64,000 nucleotides of DNA from Alopecurus myosuroides. Its lineage: Eukaryota; Streptophyta; Magnoliopsida; Poales; Poaceae. The notes beneath the pieces were generated by a model. The model had not been told where the DNA came from. It worked only from the letters and a program-made list of their open reading frames with translations, and did not search any database. Both the position numbers and the translations under genes were made by a program. The stretch is from assembly GCA_028641055.1 (NCBI GenBank), contig CM054060.1, forward strand, positions 208,716,445 to 208,780,444, in the 5' to 3' direction. How positions within the stretch are numbered: position 1 is the stretch's first letter; each line of letters starts with the position of its first letter. Shown piece after piece: positions 54,553-64,000 of the stretch.

Positions 54553-57500
54553 ATAACAACTCCGGACCGTCTGAATCCCACCCGAAATAAGGGTTTGCCA
54601 TACCATGTGTGTTAGAGTGTGGCATGAGCCTTGGATGCTCAAGATTCCCTCACTCTTTGTGTTAGGGCTCACCGGTGTCGGATTCTCTCTAATGGGTTCT
54701 AGGACTACTCAGAGCCCGAAACTCCCGGTTCTGAAGGAACGGGGGGAATGTTGCCAATAGGTGGGCCCTACCATTGTATTGGGTGTTCCTTGGGCCTAAT
54801 CAAACACAACCTAGCAATTAGTTCAACTTTGCTACCACCTTTCCGGCTCATGTAGAGGGTCCAGAACGACAGTTCCATCCTTTTCTCCAGCGGGCCTAGG
54901 GTTTCTCCGGAGAGAGGCTCCGGAGCATGTGAATCCCAACCAAACCTGGGGTATGCCATATAATGTGTGTTAGAGTGTGGAATGGGTCATGGATGACCAA
55001 TATTACCTCACTCTCTGTGTTATGGCTTCACCGGCGTCGGATTCTCTCTCGCGGGTTCCAAGGCTACTCAGATCCCGAAACTCCTGGATCTGACGGACCG
55101 GGGGAATCTTGCCAAGAGGTGGGACCCAACGTTGTCTTGGGTGTTCCTTGGGCCTAACCTAACACAACCAACCAATTAGTTCCACTTTTCTACCCCTTCC
55201 GGCTCATGTAGAGGGGCCAGATCGGCAGTTCCGTCCTTTTCTCCAACGTGCCTAGGGTTTCTCCGGAGAGGATCTCCAAAGCGTCTTAATCCCACCCAAG
55301 CCTAGGGTATCACGTAACATGTTTGTTAGAATGTGTGTCATGGGTCTTGGAAGCCCATGATTCCCTCACTCTTTGTGTTAGGGATTCAGCGGCGTCAGAT
55401 TCTCTCTAGTTGTTGCAGGACTACTCACGGACAAAAACTCCCGGATCTGACCAATAGGTGGGCCCTACCATTGTCTTGGGTCTTCCTTGGTCCTAACGAA
55501 ACACAACCAAGCAATTAGTTTCACTTTGCTACCCCCTACCGGCTCACGTAGAGGGTCCAGAATGGCAGTTCCGTCCTTTTTTTCCACGGGCCTAGGGTTT
55601 CTCCGAAGAGGAGCTCCAGAGCGTCTTAATCCCACCCAAACCTAGGGTATGCCATACCATGTGTGTTAGAGTGTGGCATGGCTCCTGGATGCCCAATATT
55701 CCCTCACTCTTTGTGTTATGGCTTCACCGGCGTCGGATTCTCTCTCGTGGGTTCGAGGACTACTCACAGCCCGAAACTCCCGGATCTGACGGAATGGAGG
55801 TAATCTTGCCAATAGGTAGGCCCTAACATTGTCTTGGTTGTTCCTTGGGCCTAACCTAACACAACCGAGCAATTAGTTCCACTTGGCTACCCCCTTTCGG
55901 CTCACGTAGAGGGTCCAGAACAGCAGTTCCGTCCTTTTTCTCCAACGGGCCTAGGGTTTCTCCGGAGAGGACCTCTAGAGCGTCTAAATCCCATCCCAGC
56001 CTAGGGTATTCCATACCGTGTATGTTAGAGTGTGGCATGGGTGTTGGATTTCCAATGTTCCCTCACTCTCTATGTTATGGCTTCACCGGCGTCAGATTCT
56101 CTCTCGTGGGCTCCAGGACTACTCATAGCCCGAAACTCCCCGATCTGACGTAGAACGGGGGGAATCTTGCCAAGAGGTGGGGCCCTACCATTGTTTTTGG
56201 TGTTCCTTGGCCCTAACCTAACACAACCAAGCAATTAGTTCCACTTTTCTACCTCTTTCCGGCTCACGTAGAGGGTCCATAACGATAGTTCTGTCCTTTT
56301 CTATAACGGGTCTAGGGTATCTCCAGAGAGGAGCTTCGGAGCGTCTGAATCCCACCCAAGCCTAGGGTATGCCATACCATGTGCCTTATAGTGTGTCATG
56401 TGTCTTCGATGACCAAGATTGCCTCAATCTTTGTGTTATGGCTTCACTGGCGTCGGATTCTCTCTCGCAGGTTCTAGGGCTATACTCAGAGCCCGAAACT
56501 CCTGGATCTGACGGAACGGGGGGAATCTTTCCAAGAGGTGGGCCCAACATTGTATTGGGTGTTCCTTGGGCCTAAACTAACAGTCAAGCAATTAGTTCCA
56601 CTTTGCTACCCACTTCCGGCTTACGTAGAGGGGCCAGATCAGCAATTTCGTCCTTTTCTCCAACGGACCTAGGGTTTCTCCGGAGAGGAGCTCCGGTGCG
56701 TCTTAATCCCACCCAAGCCTAGGGTATCACATAACATGTTTGTTGGAGCGTGGCATGGGTCTTGGATGCCCAAGATTCCCTCACTCTTTGTGTTAGGGCT
56801 TCATCGACGTCGGATTCTCTCTCGTCGGTTCCAGGGCTACTTAGAGCCAAAAACTCCCGGATCTGACGGAACAGGGGGAATATTGCCAAGAGGTGGGCCC
56901 TACCATAGTCTTGGGTGTTACTTGGGCCTAACCTAAGAGAACCAAACAATTAGTTCCGCTTTGCTACCCCCTTCTAGCTCACGTAGAGAGGGGCCAGTTC
57001 GGTAGTTTCGTCCTTTTTTCCAGGGGGCTAGGGTTTCTCAGGAGAGGAGCTCCAGTGCGTCTTAATCCCACCCAGGCTTAGGGTATCACATAACATGTTT
57101 TTAGATCATGGCATGGGTCTTGGATGCCCAAGATTCCCTCACTCTTTGTGTTAGGGCTTCATCGGCGTCGGATTCTCTCTTGCCGGTTCCAAGGCTACTC
57201 AAAGCCCGAAACTTCCGGTTCTGACGGAACGGGGGGAATCTTGCCAAGAGGTGGGCCCTACCATAGTCTTGGGTGTTTCCTTGGGCCTAACCTAACAGAA
57301 CGAAGAAACTAGTTCCGTTTTGCTACCCTCTTCCGGATCACATAGAGGGGCCAGATCGGCAGTTCCGTCCTTTTCTCCAGGGGGCTAGGGTTTGTCCGGA
57401 GAGGAGCTCCAGAGCGTATTAAACCCACCCAAGCATAGGGTATCACACAAAATGTTTGTAAGAGTGCGGAATGTGTCTTGGATGCACAATATTCCCTCAC

Positions 57501-58784
57501 TCTTTGTGTTAGGACTTGACCGGCGTGAGATTCTCTCTAGTTGTTGCATGAACGAAACTCCCGGATCCGACGGAACGGGGGGATCTTGCCAAGAGGTGGT
57601 CCCTACCATTATCTTGGTTGTTCCTTGGGCCTAAAACAACAGAACCAAGCAGTTAGTTCCACTGTTCTACCCCCTTTTGGCTCACGTAGATGTTCCGTAA
57701 CGGGAGTTCCGTCCTTTTTTCCAGCGGGCTTAGGGTTTCTCCGGAGAGGAGCTCCGGAGCGTATGAATCCCACCCAAGCCTAGGGTATGCCGTACCATGT
57801 GTTTTAGAGTGTGGCATGGGTCCTGGATGCCCAATATTCCCTCACACTCTGTGTTATGGCTTCACCAGCGTCGGATTCTCTCTCGTGGGTTCGAGGACTA
57901 CAAACATCCCAAAACTCCCAGATCTGACGGAACAGAGGGAATCTTTCCAATAGGTGGGACCTACCATTGTCTTGGTTGTTCCTTGGTCCTAACCTAACGC
58001 AACCGAGCAATTAGTTCCACTTTGCTACCCCCTTCCGGCTCACGTAGAGGGTCCAGAACAACAATTCCGTCCTTTTTTCTCCAACGGGCCTAGGGTTTCT
58101 CTGGAGAGGAGCTTTGGAGCGTCTGAATCCCAACCAACCTTAGGGTATGCCATACAATGTGTGTTAGAGTGTGGCATGGGTCTTGGATTCCCAGTATTCC
58201 CTCACTCTCTGTGTTCTGGCTTCACCCGCTTCGGATTTTCTCTCGTGGGTTCAGGAGTACTCATATCCCGAAACTCCAGGATCTGACGGAGCACAGAGGG
58301 AATCTTGCCAACAGGTGGGCCCTACCATTTTCTTGGGTGTTCCTTGGGCCTAACCTAACACAACCAAGCAATTAGTTCCACTTTGCTACCCCCTTTCCGG
58401 CTCACGTAGAGGGTCCAGAACAACAGTTCCGTCCTTTTTCTCCAACGGGCCTAGGGTTTCTCCGGAGAGGAGCTCTAGAGCGTATTAATCCCACCCAAGC
58501 TTAGGGTATGTCATAACATGTGTGTTAGAGTGTGACATCGGTCTTGGATTCCCAAGATATCCCCAATCTCTGTGTTATGGCTTCACCGGCGTCAAATTAT
58601 CTCTCGTGGGTTCGAGGACTACAAACAGCCCGAAACTCCCGGATTTGACGGAACAGAAGGAATATTTCCAAGATGTGGGCCCTACCATTGTATTGGTTGT
58701 TCCTTGGTCCTAACCTAACACAACCTAGCAATTAGTTCCACTTTGCTACCCCCTTCCTGCTCACGTAGAGTCAAGAACAACAAT
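54553..58784 (+). repeat. Satellite array, ~357-bp monomer, about 12 copies
   Basis: Landmark CCTAGGGTTTCTCCGGAGAG (with variants) recurs near 54895, 55251, 55591, 55950, 56311, 56668, 57028, 57384, 57729, 58089 and 58450, giving spacings of 340-361 bp, mostly 356-361. Other conserved blocks are CGGATTCTCTCTCG, TGGGTGTTCCTTGG and CAATTAGTTCCACTTTGCTA. Monomers differ by many substitutions. Two shorter monomers (340 and 345 bp) share the same variant tagttgttgca and lie six units apart. Small open frames in the monomers are not conserved proteins. The array ends where the gypsy LTR begins at 58785 and may continue beyond the window. Confidence 0.95.
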
Positions 58785-60381
58785 TGTGACGCCCCGAGAT
58801 CGGGCACTATGCAGATTTCAGCATTCCCGCCAACTCCGCATAATAACCGATTCCAGGTTGCCATTTATGATAACATTACAATAGTTCTCGAATAATCCAC
58901 AATTACAACAGCATCAGAAAGATACAAGATGACTCAACGAGCCAGGGATTACAACTGATACAATACAAAGATCCAAATAACAGCGGAAGAAACAACATAT
59001 CGTCCGTCTACGGACAAGATCCAAATTGGACTAAGAGTCCTGAAGATAACCGAGAGTGTCTAATCCCTGCCCAGGCCAAGCCGGAGGGATTCCCAAGCTA
59101 ACGTCGTCAGACTTCAAACCTGTTGACTGCAATTTGGAATTTGCAGCCACGAAAGAGATTCGTGGGTCAGTACGGTTAACTACTGGCAAGGGGGATAAAA
59201 CCCATACTCACAAGATACCGGCGTAGCCAGTCATCACAAGATACAAATACTTTAGGATCAACGGAAAGGAAGGGGGTTATTGCAAATAAGCGACAGCAAG
59301 CTGCACTAACCAACTACAGAGATTCTATTACTTCCAACTATCAGAAAGGGGATAAGATCGAGTAATAGTAACCAACTGAAAGATAACTTCAAACAAACCC
59401 ATCCTGGATCTCGCCCCTTATCCGAAGAAGCAACCCGAGGATAACTCACACAGTTGAGTTAATGATGGTTCAGATTATTGTGTCAATAAGCCTATTACTA
59501 GTCAAGTTGTTAATCATTGGGTGAAAGGTTGTTATTCATTAGGTTTAAGTTGTCCTGAGTACTTGTTAGCCAGTACTTTCACCAAGTAATCCATAACCGC
59601 GGAAAACACGGCTTCTCGAGAAGATTATCCCTGCAGGGTTGCACCATAGTAACCGACACTCATGAATATCCCGCCAGATGGAGCGGCCACTCCACCAAGC
59701 GGGGCACTCAACACAATCCAACCCTTCTTCGCATCAAGCCCAAAGCACCTTGGGCGCAAGGCTACTCGAGCCCAGAAGAAAATGGACCCTCATAGCACTC
59801 TAAGACCGTGTCCCCCTATATGCCGACTACGAAAGTTCCACCCGGGTACCAAGGGCTCGCAAGATCATGCATGCAGCAAATGGAAAACCCGAACTAAATG
59901 AGGCGATTTGGACGAGATGCGAATCGGGTCAAACTGAGGGGGAGCCCATACTCCCCAAATGCGGGTAGTGCGCTCATCATGGATCAGTAGACAAGACCCT
60001 TTTCCTATTAGGGTCGACACTAGCAGGCCTCAAAACCACAAAGGGCCTCCTGCCGGTGCCTTATCATCAAATTTATTATTAATAGTAACATTAGCATGAT
60101 TAATTGATTGAGTAAACATCGAGCCCCCAGAACATAATAGAGTAATAATAGGAAGTAACGGGTAACAGACTCGAGCAAAACAACCCTAAGCAAGATAGTA
60201 AGACACAGGCTCAAGCAAAGGTTATAGGTATGGAAGTGAGGCAATATCAAGGTTAAGGGATTCATGTGATGGGTTCGTAACAGAAACAACTACTACTAAG
60301 GATAGCAGGAAAGAATCAACGGAAAGAATCGGTAACAAGTGATGAAAGGCAGCCATATGGCATGCAGGTGAGTATACTTGC

Positions 60382-60434
60382 CTGAGATCCCGCAAGGTAG
60401 CAGAACTTGTCGTTGCTCACATCATCTCAACGTC
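60382..60434 (-). other. Exon-2-like segment in the non-autonomous LTR
   Basis: Bounded on minus by acceptor cttcccggatAG and a GC-type donor CTCAG|GCAAGT, in the same order and neighbourhood as exon 2 of the Tekay LTR (both contain GACGTTGAGA). The 53-nt segment is not an open frame in the phase expected from exon 1, so only the splice layout, not the peptide, looks conserved. Confidence 0.4.
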
Positions 60435-61548
60435 CTATCCGGGAAGAAGCAATGAACCTCGAACAAACACCGGATGCAACAATTACTACTACGGCAAAAG
60501 ACCCAGCATGATCAAGGTATGGATGCATGACAAGTTTAAAGATGCATCAAAGTAAACTAGTTGACAAGATAAACAAATTTGAATGGACCCATATGCAATT
60601 TGAGTTGCATATGAACAGCCCATGAATTATGGTTGAAACAATTGTTTTCCAACTAACCAATAGGTGAAAGTGGATTAGCATGATGCATGGATGAGGAAAA
60701 AAGCAAAATAACAACATTAGAATCAAATTAAAATAGGGTGTAGCAATTTAGAATTTTATTATGAACTTAGGGAATTTTGGGTGCCTTAAAGGGAACACAC
60801 AAGTATTTTGTTGTTTTCAACCATTTAAAATGTTCAAAACAAATAACAAAGTTGATATTTGAAAAGAACATCAAATTTTAGTTGGATTACATGTTTCACA
60901 TTTTGAAATTGGACTTAGGATTATTTAATTATGAATTAAACAATATTAAACAATTTTTAATTGAATTAAACAAGATTTAAATTGTTTAGGCAATTTAAAT
61001 TGTTCAAACCAGGAAACAAAAATTATATTTGGAAAGATGAGTTGAAATGGTATGGAAAACATATTTTATTTGCATTTATTGGATTAATAATTAATTAGTT
61101 ATTGAATTTAGAAATTTGCAATTTAATTATTTGAATTCAAAATTAGATTGCATTTTGGAATTTCAAAACAGAAAACAAATGATGTAGTTAGATAGAGTAT
61201 TAAATTTGGGCCAGAAAACATATTTTATTTTCTTTATTTGGGGTTATAGAATAAAAGTTATTAACAACTTAAGGTGGAGGACCAATCTGTAATTTGTGAG
61301 GGCCTAGAGGTGAAGAAAACAGGGGGTAGGGGCCTCGCGGTGGAAAAAAGAGAAGGCCAGGGGGCCTAGATGCACACCGCCAGATCCAGATCTGGATCTG
61401 GGGTCGATTCTCACCGAGGGTGACCCCAGCCGCGGCCGCTGACGCGCGGGCCCGAGGGCCACGCGGTGCTGACGCAGCGCGGGTGGCGGATGAGGTGGCC
61501 TCCGCGGTCACTGACCCGTGGGACCTGGCGCCACGCGCGGAAATTCGC

Positions 61549-61634
61549 AAAAAAGGGGGGCGGGGCAGCGTGCCCGCGGGGATTCGACCCGCTGCCCTCG
61601 CGGCGCGAGCGCACGGAGGGAACCACTGCGCTAC
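61549..61634 (-). ncRNA. tRNA/SINE-like Pol III unit with A box, B box and terminator
   Basis: On minus: A-box-like GTAGCGCAGTGGTT (61634-61621), B-box-like GGGTCGAATCCCC (61590-61578) 30 bp later, then T6 (61554-61549) about 23 bp after the B box. This is the spacing of a tRNA gene or tRNA-derived SINE head. It sits about 1.34 kb into the LTR, like the unit in the Tekay LTR (about 1.54 kb in). Confidence 0.5.
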
Positions 61635-61884
61635 TGCAACGTTTGTGTTGGCTCTGGTAACTGACGAAAGAAGAGGTGTCGACGCAGTTAACTGAACACT
61701 GAACAAATCGCTGCCTTTTTCTGAACCTGACGAACGAGGTAGGGAACGATAGTAAACGCCGGCGGCCACTACTGCAGGGCGGCGAGGTGCAAGGGGTGTT
61801 GGCGCGTGCGGCAATTGGGACCTAGGGCGTGGGGGGGAGACGGACAGAGCGAGAGGGAGAAGGGCAGGGGCGAAGGGCGAGTAC

Positions 61885-62018
61885 CTGCGCTGCAGGTCGT
61901 CGGCGACTGTCGACGGGCAGTGGCAGAGCGCTCCTCGCCGTCGACGGCGCGGGCCACACCGGAGGTCCCAGCAGGCGGCGAGGGGACGGGGAGGCGCACC
62001 GCACCGCCGCGGTTCCAT
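61885..62018 (-). CDS. Exon-1-like coding segment in the non-autonomous LTR
   Basis: Minus ATG at 62018 (MEPRRCGAPPRPLAACWDL...), GC-rich, ending at a donor GCGCAG|GTACTC (61885/61884). Located just downstream of a TTAAAAC promoter-like motif near 62210. If joined to the exon at 60434 the frame ends after a few codons, so a protein product is doubtful. Confidence 0.35.
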
Positions 62019-62974
62019 TCCCGCCCTCGGTGCTCCTCGAGGTGGACGGGGGGAACGGCGATGAGGGGAGGAAGGTGGCGGTTTCGGTGTGGTGTTGTCT
62101 GTCGAGGTTCAGACGAACAGCAGAACAGATGGACGAGAGGGTAGCGGTGGCGGCGATGGTTAGAGGAGAGGGCTAGGGTTGCTAGGGCAGGTAGAGAGTA
62201 GGTAGGTTTTAAGGGGAGCTGGTGCTCGTACGGAGCAGCATCGGAGGGGGGGGGGAAGGTGATCGGGTGGTTCTGCGTGCAGCCGTACGGCAGGAAGAAG
62301 ACGACAATGAACGGGTATGGGCCTGGGAGGAAGTGGTGGGCTGGGTGGAAAGGGAAAATAGGGGGTGGGCCTTAGGGAGAAAGAGGATGGGGCTGCCCCC
62401 CTCTCCTTTCTAATTTTTCTTTTTCATTTTTTTTTTGCAAGAGAGCAAAGAGAGAGAAAGGATAGGATTTTTGGGGTTTTCCTTTTTTTTTATTGTTATT
62501 ATTTTTTTGTAAAAAGGAATAAGAGGAAGAGAGAGAAGAGATAGGGGTTGTTGGGGTGGTTTTTATTTTATAATTAAATTTTATTTATTTGCAAACAATG
62601 AGCAAAAGCAAGGTTGGTAATGATTTCCAAAATTTGTAAAATTAGTTTGGTTTTTAAATGGTTAGTTGGACTTCAACTATTAGTTTGATTTGGGAGAAAA
62701 ATTTTGGAAAGCAGCAATTTTTATTTAATAAACTCAAGCAAGTATGCAAACATCAATGAATTTAATAGGTTGCAAGAATTGATTTTTAAACCACCATTTG
62801 ATCATGCCCATTATGATTGGAAAGATTTGAAATTTGAGTTGAATTGGAAAATTACCATTAGGGTTTTGATAACAGGGAAAATTTTGAGTGGTTTGGAAAA
62901 CATGATGCAATGCTTAGGGGATGCAGATGATGCAAGCAAAAAGCAAACAAACAGGTAACACCCCAGGTGTTACA

Positions 62975-63473
62975 GACGACACCACTAACAAGGGATTGCG
63001 CCCTCGCAATCCACCTGCTAACCCGGGAGGGGAAAGAAGTTCGACTATCGATTCTTCGTGCTTCCAGTTGATCTCCTCGACACCACTAACAGGGGCTTCT
63101 CGACACCACTAACAAGGGATTCTTGCTCGGAGTGACGACGATGTTCTTCCACCAGGAACCTTCCGATGATCGAACCTATTAGGTTAAGGGCTCAGAGAAC
63201 GTGCACCCACGTAGGATCCTAACACTTTGAAGGATTGAGTACGAGAGTAGACTCCAAAACAAATAAGATGGGAGGGGAAATAGAATATGGATAAGGAGAA
63301 AACAAGAAACCTATTGACATGTTTTCCAAAATAGTTTAGCAGAAATAGTTTTTGACACTCTAGAAACAACGACCTTTAGCGAGGTTATCCTACAGGCTTT
63401 GCGGACCCGTTGCTTCGATAACCATTCGTATCGAAACAATCTCGGGAATCGGAACCTGGGCTCTGATACCATT
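62975..63473. other. Internal region of the non-autonomous element
   Basis: 499 bp with no ORF of note. It contains three copies of CGACACCACTAACARGGG (62978, 63078, 63101). The primer site is at its right end. Confidence 0.7.
63458..63471 (-). other. Primer binding site (initiator Met tRNA)
   Basis: The minus strand reads TGGTATCAGAGCCC two bases after the LTR end GCGTCACA. Same tRNA class as the other Tekay-type elements. Confidence 0.9.
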
Positions 63474-64000
63474 TGTGACGCCCCGAGATCGGGCACTATG
63501 CAGATTTCAGCATTCTCGCCAACTCCGCATAATAACCGATTCCAGGTTGCCATTTATGATAACATTACAATAGTTCTCGAATAATCCACAATTACAACAG
63601 CATCAGAAAGATACAAGATGACTCAACGAGCCAGGGATTACAACTGATACAATACAAAGATCCAAATAACAGCGGAAGAAACAACATATCGTCCGTCTAC
63701 GGACAAGATCCAAATTGGACTAAGAGTCCTGAAGATAACCGAGAGCGTCCAATCCCTGCCCAGGCCAAGCCGGAGGGATTCCCAAGCTAACGTCGTCAGA
63801 CTTCAAACCTGTTGACTGCAATTTGGAATTTGCAGCCACGAAAGAGATTCGTGGGTCAGTACGGTTAAGTACTGGCAAGGGGGATAAAACCCATACTCAC
63901 AAGATACCGGCGTAGCCAGTCATCACAAGATACAAATACTTTAGGATCAACGGAAAGGAAGGGGGTTATTGCAAATAAGCGACAGCAGGCTGCACTAACC
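63474..64000 (-). repeat. 5' LTR of the non-autonomous element, partial
   Basis: Repeats 58785-59311 nearly exactly (about five differences by eye); cut by the window end. Confidence 0.93.

Larger units (their letters stand above)
58785..62974 (-). repeat. 3' LTR of the non-autonomous element (4.19 kb)
   Basis: Minus start TGTAACACCTGGGG and end GGGGCGTCACA. Contains a GC-rich block (61260-62420), a tRNA-like unit (61549-61634) and splice-like sites in the same order as in the Tekay LTR. The other stretches are AT-rich with no gene. Confidence 0.85.
58785..64000 (-). mobile_element. Non-autonomous Tekay-related element with giant LTRs, runs off the window
   Basis: Minus orientation: 5' LTR from beyond 64000 to 63474, primer site 63471-63458, internal region only 499 bp (63473-62975), 3' LTR 62974-58785. 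LTR segments related to the Tekay LTRs are visible in reverse complement (for example 59940-60060 versus 20650-20770). The two LTR parts available (527 bp) differ at about five positions. No gag or pol. No purine tract next to 62975, so the internal region may be a deletion product. The target duplication cannot be checked (left flank ACAAT). Confidence 0.8.

Noticed and set aside
54600..58700. Series of similar small open frames (for example near 55333, 56369, 57124, 58157)
   Set aside because: They recur because the satellite monomer recurs; frames shift between monomers and are not kept, so they are not a gene family.
54553..58784. Possible CRISPR-like array because of regular spacing
   Set aside because: Whole ~357-bp monomers repeat without unique spacers, and this is plant nuclear DNA.
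61269..62018. Single 249-codon minus-strand ORF
   Set aside because: It passes through a predicted splice donor and the tRNA-like unit; more likely an exon plus intron read-through in GC-rich DNA than one protein.

Overview
This is nuclear DNA from a grass (Poaceae, probably a large-genome pooid such as a Triticeae or Avena/Lolium relative; the species cannot be fixed from sequence alone). Evidence: nested LTR retrotransposons of typical grass lineages, a ~357-bp satellite array, GC-rich grass-type exons in AT-rich surroundings, and two host-type gene remnants. No bacterial operons, rRNA genes or CRISPR arrays are present.

Layout. 1-2492: decayed Ty3/gypsy (Tat-like) remnant. 2493-10623: minus-strand Ty1/copia element of SIRE/Maximus type with its 3' LTR, polypurine tract and a decayed gag, but about 3.7 kb of non-coding DNA where pol should be. 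10624-37715: minus-strand Tekay/Del-like chromovirus relative that inserted into the copia gag. It has a ~6-kb 3' LTR, a truncated 5' LTR, a mini-gag and a leader ORF, but no pol. Inside it, at 17457-32560, sits a structurally complete plus-strand Tekay-type chromovirus (4.64-kb LTRs, AAAAT target duplication, iMet-tRNA primer site, leader ORF, gag, pol with chromodomain), now broken by two frameshifts and a stop.

37716-54552: host-like island. It holds a small minus-strand ORF with its own TATA box (38311-38604), a divergently oriented 3'-5' exonuclease (RNase D/WRN-exo type) gene split by an intact 12.8-kb Tat-lineage element (39685-52489; CCACC duplication; 493-bp LTRs), and a minus-strand DUF4283-like pseudogene (53231-54044). 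The Tat element carries gag-pol with dual RNase H on plus and a spliced antisense gene with its own TATA box on minus. 54553-58784: about 12 monomers of a ~357-bp satellite with signs of a six-monomer higher-order repeat. 58785-64000: minus-strand non-autonomous Tekay relative with 4.2-kb LTRs and a 0.5-kb internal region; its second LTR runs off the window.

Most interesting: the long LTRs of the three Tekay-type families appear to contain gene-like exon/intron structure. In the intact element, TATA, a GC-rich first exon, a 78-nt second exon and a third exon join in consistent phase 1 and end in a short acidic peptide. A tRNA-like segment (B box and T-run terminator) lies in the first LTR intron, and a clearer version with an A box occupies the matching position in a second family. 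Two families also have an ORF between primer site and gag; the one in the intact element has a dsRNA-binding-domain-like layout.
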